Shown here: one piece after another, positions 35,611 through 46,271 of the stretch
How positions within the stretch are numbered: position 1 is the first letter of the stretch
Layout of the letters: the number at the start of each line of letters is the position of its first letter
Assembly: GCF_954871325.1 (NCBI RefSeq)
Contig: NC_088775.1
Span: forward strand, 53,545,561 to 53,609,560
Origin: Gordionus sp. m RMFG-2023
Taxonomy: Eukaryota; Nematomorpha; Gordioida; Chordodea; Parachordodidae
Direction of reading: 5' to 3'
Length of the DNA: 64,000 bases
Notes under the pieces: model-generated
The model's database searches: none
What the model was told of the DNA's origin: nothing
Seen by the model: only the letters and a program-made list of their open reading frames with translations
Program-made: the position numbers and the translations under genes

Positions 35611-35639
35611 CCCGTCATTCTTGATGGGTTATCAACTAG
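35611..35639 (+). mobile_element. Helitron 3' terminus
   Basis: The hairpin CCCGTCA-TTCT-TGATGGG is followed by 7 bases and CTAG, then a T. It is the same structure as at 11556-11584 and lies about 120 bp after the helicase fragment on the same strand, so both belong to one Helitron. The 5' TC end was not located. Confidence 0.8.
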
Positions 35640-36229
35640 TTGTTATATAATTAAAGGATAGGTGTAATACTATATTTATGAAATTGTATCATACAATTTT
35701 TTAAATAAAAATATACCTATTTTTTAATCAGCTTCTTATTTTAGGATTTTTAAAATATTTTTATGTTTAAAATATATTTATGGGTAAGGTCTAGCTTGAT
35801 ATTTCAGTTCTCTTAATCTAGCCTTGAAAATAGTCAGCTCCGAAATGGTGATCTTTTCTAAAAGTTTACAGAAAATTTATGGTGCAGATTGTAGTTTTTA
35901 TAATTATTATTTCTTCTTGTTAAAAAGAATGATAAATTTGAATATGATTTATTGTAACTGTATATTTGAATTCCTGACAAAAATTTGAAATTGGAAAAAA
36001 CTGACAAAATATTTGTACATTTTTCTGTTGTATTTTAGTGTTAATTTTAATCAAGGAACCCTCACAATTAAGTTCATAGGCAAACATGATTAAATTTATT
36101 AACGAAATAAAACAAAAATTGGTATTACGTATGGAAATATTCAGGTACCGTTGCCATAGCCCCCCCTTCAAAATATACAAATAATTAAAATTAACCTTCA
36201 CTATTAGGTAATAACCTTGTGAAGTAAGA

Positions 36230-38085
36230 TTATGGAAGCTGGTGCATTGAATAAATTTCTAACAACACATACAACAAATAGCCAACTGCCTGTTTTCTCC
36301 TCCAATCATCAAAAGTCTTTCCTTCGTTCACTTTAATTTTTTGCTTACAAAGTTTCTTATATGATTATTTTATTCTTTAACTCTATTACACTTGTTACTA
36401 ACAGCACAAGATCATTGCATACATAAGTTACCATCTCCCGTCACCACTTCCATAATTATGATTAATAAGGCTCAAGACTGATATTTGATGCATTACCACT
36501 ACAACTACAATATTTTCGCTATAACTATAATGTGTGTTAACCATTCTGGCATCTTGATATATTGCTTACTACCAAAATAAATTCTTTCTCTACAATATAT
36601 TTTCTCAAAGCCCATTTTTTAACCTTGCTCAGGACCGTGTCAAACGCCTTTTCCAGTTCTATAAAAGGGCAATTAAGTGTCATTTTCTTCGCCTTATATT
36701 TTTTATTATGGAAATTGCAGCCGAGTTTATTTCCTGAAGGCCAAATTGCATATCATCGATTTTCGCTTGATCTCTGATTATCTTTAAAGTTTTCAAAACA
36801 TTTATTATATGCCCCAAGAACTTAATCATCCTGTACGAACCACAATTTAGCTTATTACCTTTTACTTTCTAAACTAGAATAACTAAGTGACGAAGCGTCC
36901 AAGCAAGGGAATCTACTTCCCTTGTGATTATTTTAAAAAAACTTAAATAAAATTAATATGATCTTAAAAAATTAATGTTATTTTTACTACGTTAAGCTGT
37001 GACATAATTATATTTTAAAAAACCTCAGAATTTATAAATCTTTTTAATTTTATAAAATTATGAAACATGACCAAAATCTTCTATTAAAATTTTTTTTAAA
37101 TTTTGCAAATTTATAATTATACTACCAAGTTATTTTTATACTTCCCATTAATTTAAATACTTCCTATTTTATTAATATAATTGCCCATTTCTTATTATAA
37201 TTTAAAAATTATAAATTAATTAATCTTATTCTTTTTTTCGTAAAAATTACACAAATTTATAAACTTTAAGCTAAAATTTATTAAAGTTTAATAATTTCTA
37301 GAATTTTAAAAAAATATTAAACTTTTGTAAATTCAAAAAAATGATTTAGATTTTATTTTTATATTAAAATAGCTTACTTCTATAAATTAAATTTTTGACA
37401 TTTAGGCCACAGTCTTAAAAAACATGCTGGCGACAAATTTGAAATTACTTATTTTTTATAAAAAGGAAAAAATCATGGTTCATACGATATATTTTTGGTG
37501 TAAATTTTTAATTACGTTAAAAAAATAAATATTGAGGAACAAATAAAAATTGCTTATTTTTTTAACAAAAGTGAGAAAATCAATCGAATGTATTATGTAA
37601 TTTTACGATAAATAAAATAAATTTTTTTTTTTATAATTTTTGAAAATGACTAACACCAGCTTTACAAAACTTGTAAAGAAATCAAAATTTTTTAACCTAA
37701 CTTTAGTTTCAACACCGCAAGATTCGAGTCGGGATTTTAATATTTAATAAAAGAAAAATTTTTATCGATTATCCAATCTTTCTCAATTAAAAAAAGATTA
37801 TCACAAAGTTTATAATCTAACAGTTTTGGTTGAGAATTTTCCTTAAAAACAAGGAAGAATTCCGCATTTATAGATCTTAATATTGTATTGGTTTGTTTAA
37901 TAAGAATTAAAGGTCAATTCTTTCCCTAGTAGTAAATTTTGCATTTTGCCACAGGAACAGCTGCATCTCATTTCCAGTCCTCTGGAAAACTTCCTTCGCC
38001 TAAAATTGAATTGTGCAGATCTGCTATCCATTTCATTCTAATTTCTTTCCCTCCCTTTATTATTTCCATCACTACTTATGTGGGT
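36230..38085 (-). pseudogene. LINE reverse transcriptase fragments
   Basis: Read on the minus strand in the correct order. At 38080-37945: VVMEIIKGGKEIRMKWIAD, then LHNSILGEGSFPEDWK, a stop, and DAAVPVAKC. At ~36680-36580: IELEKAFDTVLSKVKKWALR. At ~36475-36395: ALLIIIMEVVTGDGNLC followed by NDLVLLVTS, the YADD-like active-site region. These are the fingers, palm A and palm B/C motifs of a non-LTR retrotransposon RT. About 1 kb of AT-rich sequence (36800-37930) separates the first two, and stops and frame changes are common. The clade is not assignable. Confidence 0.7.
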
Positions 38086-38280
38086 TAAATTCCTTAATAT
38101 AAAAAAAATTACAATCATCCAACTGTTACAGGTCAAATATGGTTAAATTTAATTATAAGTTTTTATGGATAATATTAACTTTATTTGGTATAATGGAATA
38201 ATGAACAAAATGTGTTCATAAATGATGTATTTAATTAAACTTTATGACATTTTTGTTAATTCATTTTAGAAATATATCGT

Positions 38281-38331
38281 GGGGGGGGGGGGGGGGGTTC
38301 ATTCTAGAAATATATCGGGGGGGGGGGGAAT
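38281..38331 (+). repeat. Duplicated long G-runs
   Basis: G-runs of more than 15 and more than 10 residues are separated by TTCATTCTAGAAATATATCG, a segment itself present twice. This is a short tandem duplication around a poly-G tract. Confidence 0.8.
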
Positions 38332-38389
38332 TTAACTGAGTTATTTCTGTTTTTTATGAATATTACCCCAAACTATACCATCAAAAATA

Positions 38390-39015
38390 TGATTCAAATA
38401 TTTGCATTATTCGTATTCGATTTGTATTTTCGAATAGAATAATTGTATTATTAGTATTCATATGAATAATAGAAATATTATTCGATTTGATTCGTAAATT
38501 AAATTCTGTAAATATATTTTAAAAAATAAAAAAAAATCAGAGTATGAAAAAATCTTCTAAATATTTTTTTTAAAAGAATTCGTGATTTCATCTTTAAAGT
38601 TTTTTTATGCATGAAAATTATAAAAGATTTACTTAAAAAGATTTTTTGATAAATATATATATAATTTTAGGCAAGATTTGATAAAATTTTAATAGATTTT
38701 TGTGCAAAAGATTTTTTCAAACTCTTAAAAAATTAGATAAATAAAATTTAAAAAGTGAAATGTGGAAATGAAGTTAAAAAAAAGATTCCATGAGGAACAA
38801 TACTTAAAAATTATTAAAATATTTATGAAAAAGTTTTAATATTTATAAATAGTTTTGAATATTTACGAATAATGTCGAGTATTTAAGATAAATATTGAAT
38901 AACACGAAATAATTCAAATTATAAAAATAATTCGATAGAATAATGGAAATCAAATTATTCGAAAAAAAAATAATTTTCTTATTCGTATTCGATTCAAATT
39001 TTCGAATCGAATAAT
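38390..39015. mobile_element. Non-autonomous element with ATTCG end motifs
   Basis: TATTCGTATTCGATT and TTCGAATAGAATAATT at the left, and CTTATTCGTATTCGATTC, TTCGAATCGAATAATA at the right, give motif clusters at both ends of a 620-bp AT-rich stretch. The same motifs make up the 11820-12012 cluster. No target duplication was confirmed. Confidence 0.5.
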
Positions 39016-39690
39016 AAACAAATTAATTTTATTTCGAAGAAAATTGGAATAATCACTAGTATGTTCCTACAGCTTGATGCTGACATAAGTAATGTTTATA
39101 GACTTTACTTCATTTCACATATGTTACTTATCAGAACTACTGCTTTTACATAAAAAATCTATTATATCCGCTAAAATGACTTGATTAACACCACCCTGCA
39201 GAAACCCTAGTTCTTTTATTATATCATAAGCTTTATCGAATTTTTTATTCCAGGCTTATTATTTATAATTTTAATGGGGTGGGTAGGGGGCAAAAAGTGC
39301 TATTTTTAAAAAAAATGCATCCAGAAAAAAAAGTTTCAAAATAAAATTAAAAATTACTTGAGTAATATTTTAAGCATGAAAAATTCTTTATTTTCATAGT
39401 AATCTATAATTCTAATTAATAAAACTTCATTATCAAATTTTTTTATATGTTATTAATATAAAAAGGTAGCCTTTTTTAATTTGCGAGAGACCTGATTTTG
39501 CCAAATTTTATTCCAGCATAAAAATTTATCTTGTTAAATACCTACAATAATACTGGGAATTTTGTGTATTAATATAATTATTTGAAAAATCTACAAATGT
39601 TAATGGAATGGAAATTAAGAATACTACCATTATTTTAAAATTTAATTATTTAAAAAAAAGGTTATTTTTGAGAACACTTCCATTCAAAAA
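39016..39690. other. AT-rich sequence without recognised feature
   Basis: No ORF, terminus or RNA gene was recognised. Confidence 0.4.
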
Positions 39691-39965
39691 AGAGAAATAA
39701 AAACAATTGTTATTTAACTCGTTACTCGCTATCCAAAAAAAGTAACGCGTTATTCGTTACTTAAAAATACTAAATATTATATATAAATTTTATTTTAATT
39801 TATTTCTTCCACATAGATAATAAAAATAAAATTAAAATAATATATTATAAGATAAGTTATTTTTGTTAAATTTTTTATTTATCTTTAACAACAGTTGATT
39901 TTTATTGGAAGAACAAGATCTCTTAGTGTTCAACACCGCTTCTGTGCTAAACACGTTTGAAGCAG
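39690..39965 (-). mobile_element. Degenerate hAT fragment
   Basis: CTCGTTACTCGC and GTAACGCGTTATTCGTTAC at 39717-39764 look like hAT sub-terminal motifs. On the minus strand near 39960-39880, NVFSTEAVLNTKRSCSSNKNQ resembles the ERxFSxAG…KRSRLS..N ending of hAT transposases. It is highly decayed. Confidence 0.45.
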
Positions 39966-40634
39966 AAGATATGAGGGTGGGGGAATTTATTTAAAAATAT
40001 TTTAAGAATAATCTTTATTTTCAAAAATACTTATTAGATCAACTTTAGAGAAATATTCATTCAAATACTCATCAATTATTTTTTCCATCCTCATTAATTT
40101 AATCTGAATTCATAATTTTACCCTAATAAGTTTTTTGAATACGCAGGGCCGTAGCAAGGAATCTCCAGCTGGAATATTTATATTATTTATAGAATTTTGG
40201 CATTTGAGTATATTTAAGATTTAGTATTGTTATAGATACACTCTTAAAAATAGATTTTTTGTTGTCTTGAAATGCAAGTATTTTTGTACAAATTTGTTTT
40301 TTATAGTATTTCCTAGATATGAAGGGATTGTAAATCTTTAACTTTATAATATCACTGTGCCCTAATTAAAATATTTCAACCTCGATGTCCAGTATCCAGA
40401 GAAGTAGCCATAGAGGGGTGGCTCGGGAAAAGTGAATATTTTTTGAAATAAAACAAATATTTAGGCACTCATAGAAATTTTTGGTTATTTTTTTAATCTT
40501 TTAACGACGATTTTTATTTTTAAATTTTAACATAAATAAATTAAAAGTTAAATTCTGTATTATTAATTTCCACAAGCCATACTAAATTGATCTTTCATCG
40601 ATTATCTAGTACTCGATAGAACTCTCTTTAGTGT

Positions 40635-40943
40635 TGTTAATATATAAATTTTGCATATTTTTTACTTTGTAATTAATGATCTTTTTGTAAAAATTCTTTC
40701 TTTTAAATTTATTTAATGACCTTTTATATTTTCTTAATTTTCGTAAATGTTAATTTAATTTAAGGACGAATTTGTTAAAAATTAACCTTAAATTGTATAT
40801 ATGTAAATAGTATAATAATATATATAGTTGTAAAATTTTCAATATATTCAGTAGTAGTAATTGTAATAAAAAAATGATAAATTAAATAAAGGTTTCAAAT
40901 ATATTTTTTGGTTTCTCTTTACCTGCCTTCCATGAAAATATCA
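40635..40943 (+). repeat. 5' LTR
   Basis: 309 bp, TG...CA ends, almost identical to the 3' copy; contains AATAAA near its end. Confidence 0.9.
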
Positions 40944-41279
40944 TGGTGGTAGAGAATTATTACGCTACAAATTATATTGAAACAAGGTGAAGCTAGACGA
41001 AAGAGGATTATGGAAAATGATGTTAATATAATTCTAAGAACACGTAAGAGATGATTAAAATATAAAATTAAAAATAAATATAATAAAATTTTAATGATGA
41101 AATATTTAAAATATGAATAAACCTATATAAAACAATAATGATAAAACAAAATCCATAGGTTAATTAAAAGATTATTTAGTAAAAAATAATAATTTAAGGA
41201 TGATGAAATACGATGAGCACGATAAAGGGATGAAGTCGTAACAGATATCAGTGGAAACCGTGATATGATAATTATGGGA

Positions 41280-42379
41280 ATAAATTTGATTCGAGACATA
41301 CAAATAATTATGAACCAAGATATAGAAACAATTATAATCCTAGAGTTTATGATAATGATAGGGGGTATAATGGGCCAGGACCGTATAATAATTTTACAAG
41401 ATTTAACAATAAAAATAATTATAACTACGATAACTATAGATATAATAATAATGATAATTACAAATATAATGAAAATAATTATAGATATTATAAACATCAG
41501 AACGAATCGAGATACATACCTAGATACAATAATAATCAGTCATACAACAACAGATTTGACGTAAATAGAATGGATGATGATGACAAGGCAAATGATGATT
41601 ACAAAGTTACGATATACTTTAATGATTTACCAATAGTCATGCAGATCAACACCGAGTCACGATTTTCGATATTGCCGATTAATATTGCTAGAAAGATAGG
41701 AATTAAAGTCTTAAATAAATCGGATACGAAACTGACTGGCTATGATGGGAAAAGAATAGAGGTGCTAGGAATCGTTAAAATAAAATTGAGATATGAAGAC
41801 AAAACTCAAAACTTATATGCGTTTGTAGTCCAAAATGACAAGTTTGCAATTCTGGGAAGGACGTGGATAAAAGTTTTTGGAAACATACTTAATAAAATTG
41901 TAAATATAATCGAGGAAAATAGAAAAGTAGATAGTAAAAATTATGAAGGTACATATTACAATAAAAAGCATGAAAATTATAATTATAAATATCATAATAA
42001 TAAAAACTTGAATAAAATTGAATTATGTAAATTAATACCAAATGTTAATAAAGAAATAAATTCTTATAAATTAGAAGAAATAAATCATATGATAACAATT
42101 GAAGAAATAATAGTTATTAAAAACAATAATGAAATAAAAATTGAAGAAAATAATAAGATAAAAAATTTTATAATTAATAAAATATTTAAAAAAATTTTGG
42201 AAATAAAGAAAATTAAAACAAATATCAATGTGATTAAATATCGTGATGTGAAAAAAGAGATTAAGAGTACGATATGGAAATCGTATGTTAAATGGAAGGA
42301 GAAAGATTTTGTTATAAAGAACAAGTTGAAGAGAAATTATGATATAAAAAAGTGTTTAAATGGAAAAATAAAGGAGTAA
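41280..42379 (+). pseudogene. Gag-tail and retropepsin-like region of the LTR element
   Basis: One frame runs from about 41280 to 42379. Its first ~95 codons are extremely rich in Asn, Tyr, Arg and Asp (for example NNYNYDNYRYNNNDNYKY), as in low-complexity Gag tails. From about 41600 it reads like a retropepsin domain, with VTIYFNDLPIVMQIN, a middle region, and the typical downstream FAILGRTWIKVF block. A Lys/Asn/Ile-rich tail follows. No reverse transcriptase or integrase is present. The element is treated as a non-autonomous fossil. Confidence 0.7.
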
Positions 42380-43155
42380 AATTTAAAAATAAAAATAATT
42401 AAATAATAAATAAAAAATTATAATATAAAATGAAACAATTCCAAATATTCTATTATTCTATATTCCAAATTATGATTCTATTTTTATGAATGATTCGGAA
42501 TTATTTATTCCATTATAATTTCAATTATTCCAAAATTATTTTATTCGAGATATATTAATTTACAAACATTAATAACGACATGAACAAGCTAATGTGAGGA
42601 TGATGTTCAAGCGAATGATTAGACGATAAGGATAACAAGCTAAAAACAAACCAATAAAAAATATATGACTGAGGCTAAACAACGAACAAAATATCAAATG
42701 AAAATTCTACTACAAAGGAAAAAAAATTTTAGAGGAGGAAGAAGTGAACAAGTTCAAGTTCAACAAAATTCGAAAATTCAAAGTCAAGTTCAAAATTCGA
42801 AAATTCAAAGTCAAGTTCAAGTTTAAAAATTCAAAGTCAAGTTCAAAAGCGAGAATATGATCGACGACATAGAAAATGATTGTTATAAATAAATAAAAAC
42901 TTTGTAAAAAAAATATATATATATAAAATTTTGAAAGAGAAATGGGATGATCAATACAAACAGCAAATCAATAAGCAATGTTCAACCAACGATGTTTCAT
43001 AATGTTCGATAATCGATTCAACAAACGATAATCAGATGGTCAAACAAACAATCTAAAGATATACGAACAAATGACCAATAGAACAATTGAGAAACAAATG
43101 ACTGGAAGTGAAGATAAGAAACTGAGGAAAGAAGACATTAAAAAAAGGGGGGAAA

Positions 43156-43464
43156 TGTTAATATATAAATTTTGCATATTTTTTACTTTGTAATTAATGA
43201 CTTTTTTGTAAAAATTCTTTCTTTTAAATTTATTTAATGACCTTTTATATTTTCTTAATTTTCGTAAATGTTAATTTAATTTAAGGACGAATTTGTTAAA
43301 AATTAACCTTAAATTGTATATATGTAAATAGTATAATAATATATATAGTTGTAAAATTTTCAATATATTCAGTAGTAGTAATTGTAATAAAAAAATGATA
43401 AATTAAATAAAGGTTTCAAATATATTTTTTGGTTTCTCTTTACCTGCCTTCCATGAAAATATCA
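43156..43464 (+). repeat. 3' LTR
   Basis: 309 bp, preceded by the purine tract and followed by the AGTGT target duplication. Confidence 0.9.
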
Positions 43465-43956
43465 AGTGTAAAGAATGAGACCTCACAAATAGCCGTTGAT
43501 GCATGATGATGGCTGCTGAGTAGCATTTATACAATTTTTTAAATGCAATATATTTTTTTTATATATAATATTTACGATATTTTTAAAATTATGTTTCCTT
43601 AACTTTAATAATCCTTCTTCTATTTTCATTTCCTAATGTAACGTTTCCATATTGGTAATGATTCTAATGTGGTCATTTCATCTGATATAAAATAATTAGG
43701 GTCAAGGGGGGGGGGGGGCAAAGTATTAAAACATGTAAGAAGATTATAATCATATTGTGTAAATCTATCTACAAAGTAATCAATATGAACTCCAATGAAG
43801 TACATCAATCAAATTGCAATTTAGTATAGACTAAAAAATCTTGAAAATTTGTAGGAATTTTAAGTACCCTTGATGATTTTTGAGGGATGAGATTTAATTT
43901 ATATTCACAGTCTTAATTCTTATTAAATCAAAAGAATTATCACTTCTTTTATTTTT

Positions 43957-44299
43957 TTAAAATATATTAATTGTGGAATCAATACAATTTTTAGCATCCA
44001 CTACATTAGTAACTAGTGACTGTAGATACTTATTTGGATCTATTATTATTAATACCTCATAAAATAACACATTGAGATAATACATCAGAGGCTTGGACTG
44101 AATCATGGGTGGAAACCTCTGAATTAAGTATTCTTTTAGAAAAGTAAAATAAAACTTCACTAATAGCCTTAAAATTCTTATAATTTATACGAGATGTTTC
44201 TATATGAACACTCCACCTCTGGTCTACAAGTCTCTTAAAAGCATTGTCTGTATATTTACATGATACGTCAAAACACCAAAAAAAAATTATATAATACAA
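43957..44299 (-). pseudogene. hAT transposase remnant of copy B
   Basis: At 44299-44057 the minus strand reads CKYTDNAFKRLVDQRWSVH, then IETSRINYKNFKAISEVL, matching the LKRLxDTRWxxRxEAxxAIxxNFxxI block of ZMYM/DUF4371-like hAT transposases. A second frame at 44160-43957 carries the following block, IDPNKYLQSLVTNVVDAKNC. Stops and a frame change separate them. Copy A keeps the next segment (13294-13106). Confidence 0.75.
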
Positions 44300-45457
44300 T
44301 TAGGTAAATTAAATAATTAGAAATGATAACAATATTATTAACCAATTTTGAATCATAAAATGCAACTTGTGATTTTATTAATTTTTCTTTAAGCAGGGTT
44401 TATTCTCCTCTATTTCGGCCAGACATGATGATTGCACATCATATACCTGGATAATTATATGCGATGAATTAATATTTTATTCATTGAGTTGCTTTAGAAT
44501 ACAATTAGTAATGCTTTTATCAGAGACATTGTAAATTAATGATTCTTATTAAATTTTCTTGGATTTCTCCACAAAAAATATAAAGAATAATTATGCTCAG
44601 GTTTTCATTTATTTATTAATCTGTATAAATTAAATAAATAATATTTTTCTAGAAATTTTGTTGTATTTTATATAGATTTAATCATTAATGGTGAAAATAA
44701 AATTAATAACTAAATAATTTTTTTGTAATTGTGGGCCACATTTTTTTCCATGGGGCCAAGTTTGGGGGTCAAAAAATTTTTTGGAGAAGGGGGAGGAGGT
44801 GGAGGGTTGATCCCGAGCCATCCCCCTATGGCTACGTTTCTGGATACTGGACATCGAGGTTGAAATATTTTAATTAGGACACAATGATAATAAGATTAAA
44901 GATTTACAATCCCTTCATACCTAGGAAATAATATAAAAAACAGATTTGAACAAAAATACTTGCATTTCAAGACAACAAAAAATCTATTTTTCATAATAAA
45001 GTGTAAATCTTAAAAATATACTCAAATGCTAAAATTCTATAAATAATATAAATATTAAAGCCTTTTAAATTTGGTTATTTTGAAATTTATATGGGAATAA
45101 TGGGCTTTTTATCAAACTAATCATATGTATGTGGTGATATTATACTTAAATTAATTATAAATGCATCTAAATTAAATATCTAAGATTTCGTTATTTTATA
45201 ACATACTAAATAGAGAAAATAAGAATATGGCTAAGAAGCAGTAAAAGATTGTGTATCAATTTAAGTCATAGTAGAAAAAATTAATATATAATTATTAATA
45301 TTTTGATAATTTAATAATTACAAATGGATTGATACCTTAAAACGAAAGTAAAGTATGGCGCTAAACGTTATTGATTTTTTTATGTGTTTTATTAAAATGT
45401 TTGATGGCGTTTTAATTTTATCCTTATACACGAAAAATTTTGATGATTTCGAGTAAT

Positions 45458-45520
45458 GTCTGTAACCTAGCCGGTTCAGTATGCAATCCATTAGTTTTGG
45501 ATTCGAATCCTGCACATGTT
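45458..45520 (+). ncRNA. Weak tRNA-like sequence
   Basis: CTAGCCGGTTCAG resembles box A and GGATTCGAATCC resembles box B, 30-odd bases apart, with a weak CCA/TGG anticodon stem. The box B-like motif is its own reverse complement, so the strand is tentative. It is likely a SINE head or chance. Confidence 0.3.
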
Positions 45521-45599
45521 TTTTCTAAAGCTAACTTGGTAGTTATATCGATTAAAGTTTAAAAGCAATAATTAATTTTATTTGTAATTCTTTTGTATA

Positions 45600-46255
45600 T
45601 ATCGTAATTTTTAAAGGGATCATAACTATCCGGATCAGCACGGGTTTTAAAGGTATAACTAAAAAATTAGGGTTTTAAGTTAAGGAATGATTATACGATA
45701 TTATCCCGTTTTAATCGTGATAAAGAGGAATCTTATTTTAAAAAGTGTTTTACGCGTGTTTCGTTTCGTCTCATTTCTTTTTAATTTTAGTTATTTATTA
45801 ATTTTAATGTTGTTTTTTTTGGCCTTATTAAATAAGATGTCTAATATAGGGTATCAATCAATATCTAATCAAAAAGTCTATTCAACTGAAGGTCAATCTC
45901 TACTCCTTAATGGGCGAGTCTAGGTCTGGGGGTCAGGAATATTTTTATCAACATGAAATATCGATATGGGTATCAAATAATAGCTAATTTTAATATCTTT
46001 TGACTGAAAGTCTTCATTCTTGGTCTTGATCGGTATGACTTGATCTGGTTGGTAGATGGAGGGGGGGGGGGTGTAAAAAATTTTTTTTTGATATGGGTAT
46101 CAAATAAAAGGTAATTAAAATATTTTTTTATTGTAATAATAATAATCACTCATAGAGGGCGGTTCTAGATCTTGGGGGGTCAGAAATATTTTCATCAACA
46201 CAAAATATTGATATGGGTATCAAATAAAGCTAATTTAAATATCTTTATATTGAAA
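45600..46255 (+). repeat. Partial copy of the 20160 palindrome family
   Basis: AAAGGGATCATAACTATCCGG at 45613 is followed by GTGTTTCGTTTCGTC, GGGTATCAATC and two to three ~120-bp G-rich units (GATATGGGTATCAAATAA at 45964, 46091 and 46211). The order is the same as in the left arm at 20380-20960. The opposite arm is absent. Confidence 0.75.
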
Positions 46256-46271
46256 TTATTCATACTTGTCT

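Larger units (their letters stand above)
40635..43464 (+). mobile_element. Young LTR retrotransposon with complete ends
   Basis: Two 309-bp LTRs (40635-40943 and 43156-43464) start TGTTAATAT and end ATATCA, and by eye differ at about two bases. A 5-bp target duplication AGTGT flanks the element (40630-40634 and 43465-43469). A purine tract (43141-43155) abuts the 3' LTR. The 2.2-kb interior is too short for a full gag-pol, so this is a non-autonomous, LTR-kin element, recent by LTR similarity. It resembles, at its 3' end, the gypsy fossil ending near 50.9 kb. Confidence 0.9.
40397..44842 (-). mobile_element. hAT element copy B, split by an LTR retrotransposon
   Basis: The ends are CAGAGAAGTAGCCATAG and, at the right, CTATGGCTACGTTTCTG, with GGGGTGGCTCGGG / CCCGAGCCATCCCC inside. 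The body matches copy A (12494-14067) except for the 40635-43464 insertion. Transposase remnants lie on the minus strand at 43957-44299. Confidence 0.8.
40171..45063. repeat. Inverted flanks around hAT copy B
   Basis: Sequence outside the left hAT end (40171-40396) is repeated as its reverse complement outside the right end (44843-45063). Matching markers include AACCTCGATGTCCAGTATCC, TTGTCTTGAAATGCAAGTATTT and AAATAATATAAATATT. The bases touching the hAT are CCAGTATC on the left and GATACTGG on the right, an inverted pair rather than a direct duplication. A hAT-like end, CAGGGCCGTAGCAAGG, lies just outside at 40144. Confidence 0.8.

Noticed and set aside
36562-36777. 71-codon plus-strand ORF
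   Set aside because: It is antisense to the LINE reverse transcriptase block containing ELEKAFDTV.
41123-41497. 124-codon Ile-rich minus-strand ORF
   Set aside because: It is the antisense shadow of the Asn/Tyr-rich Gag-like frame of the LTR element.
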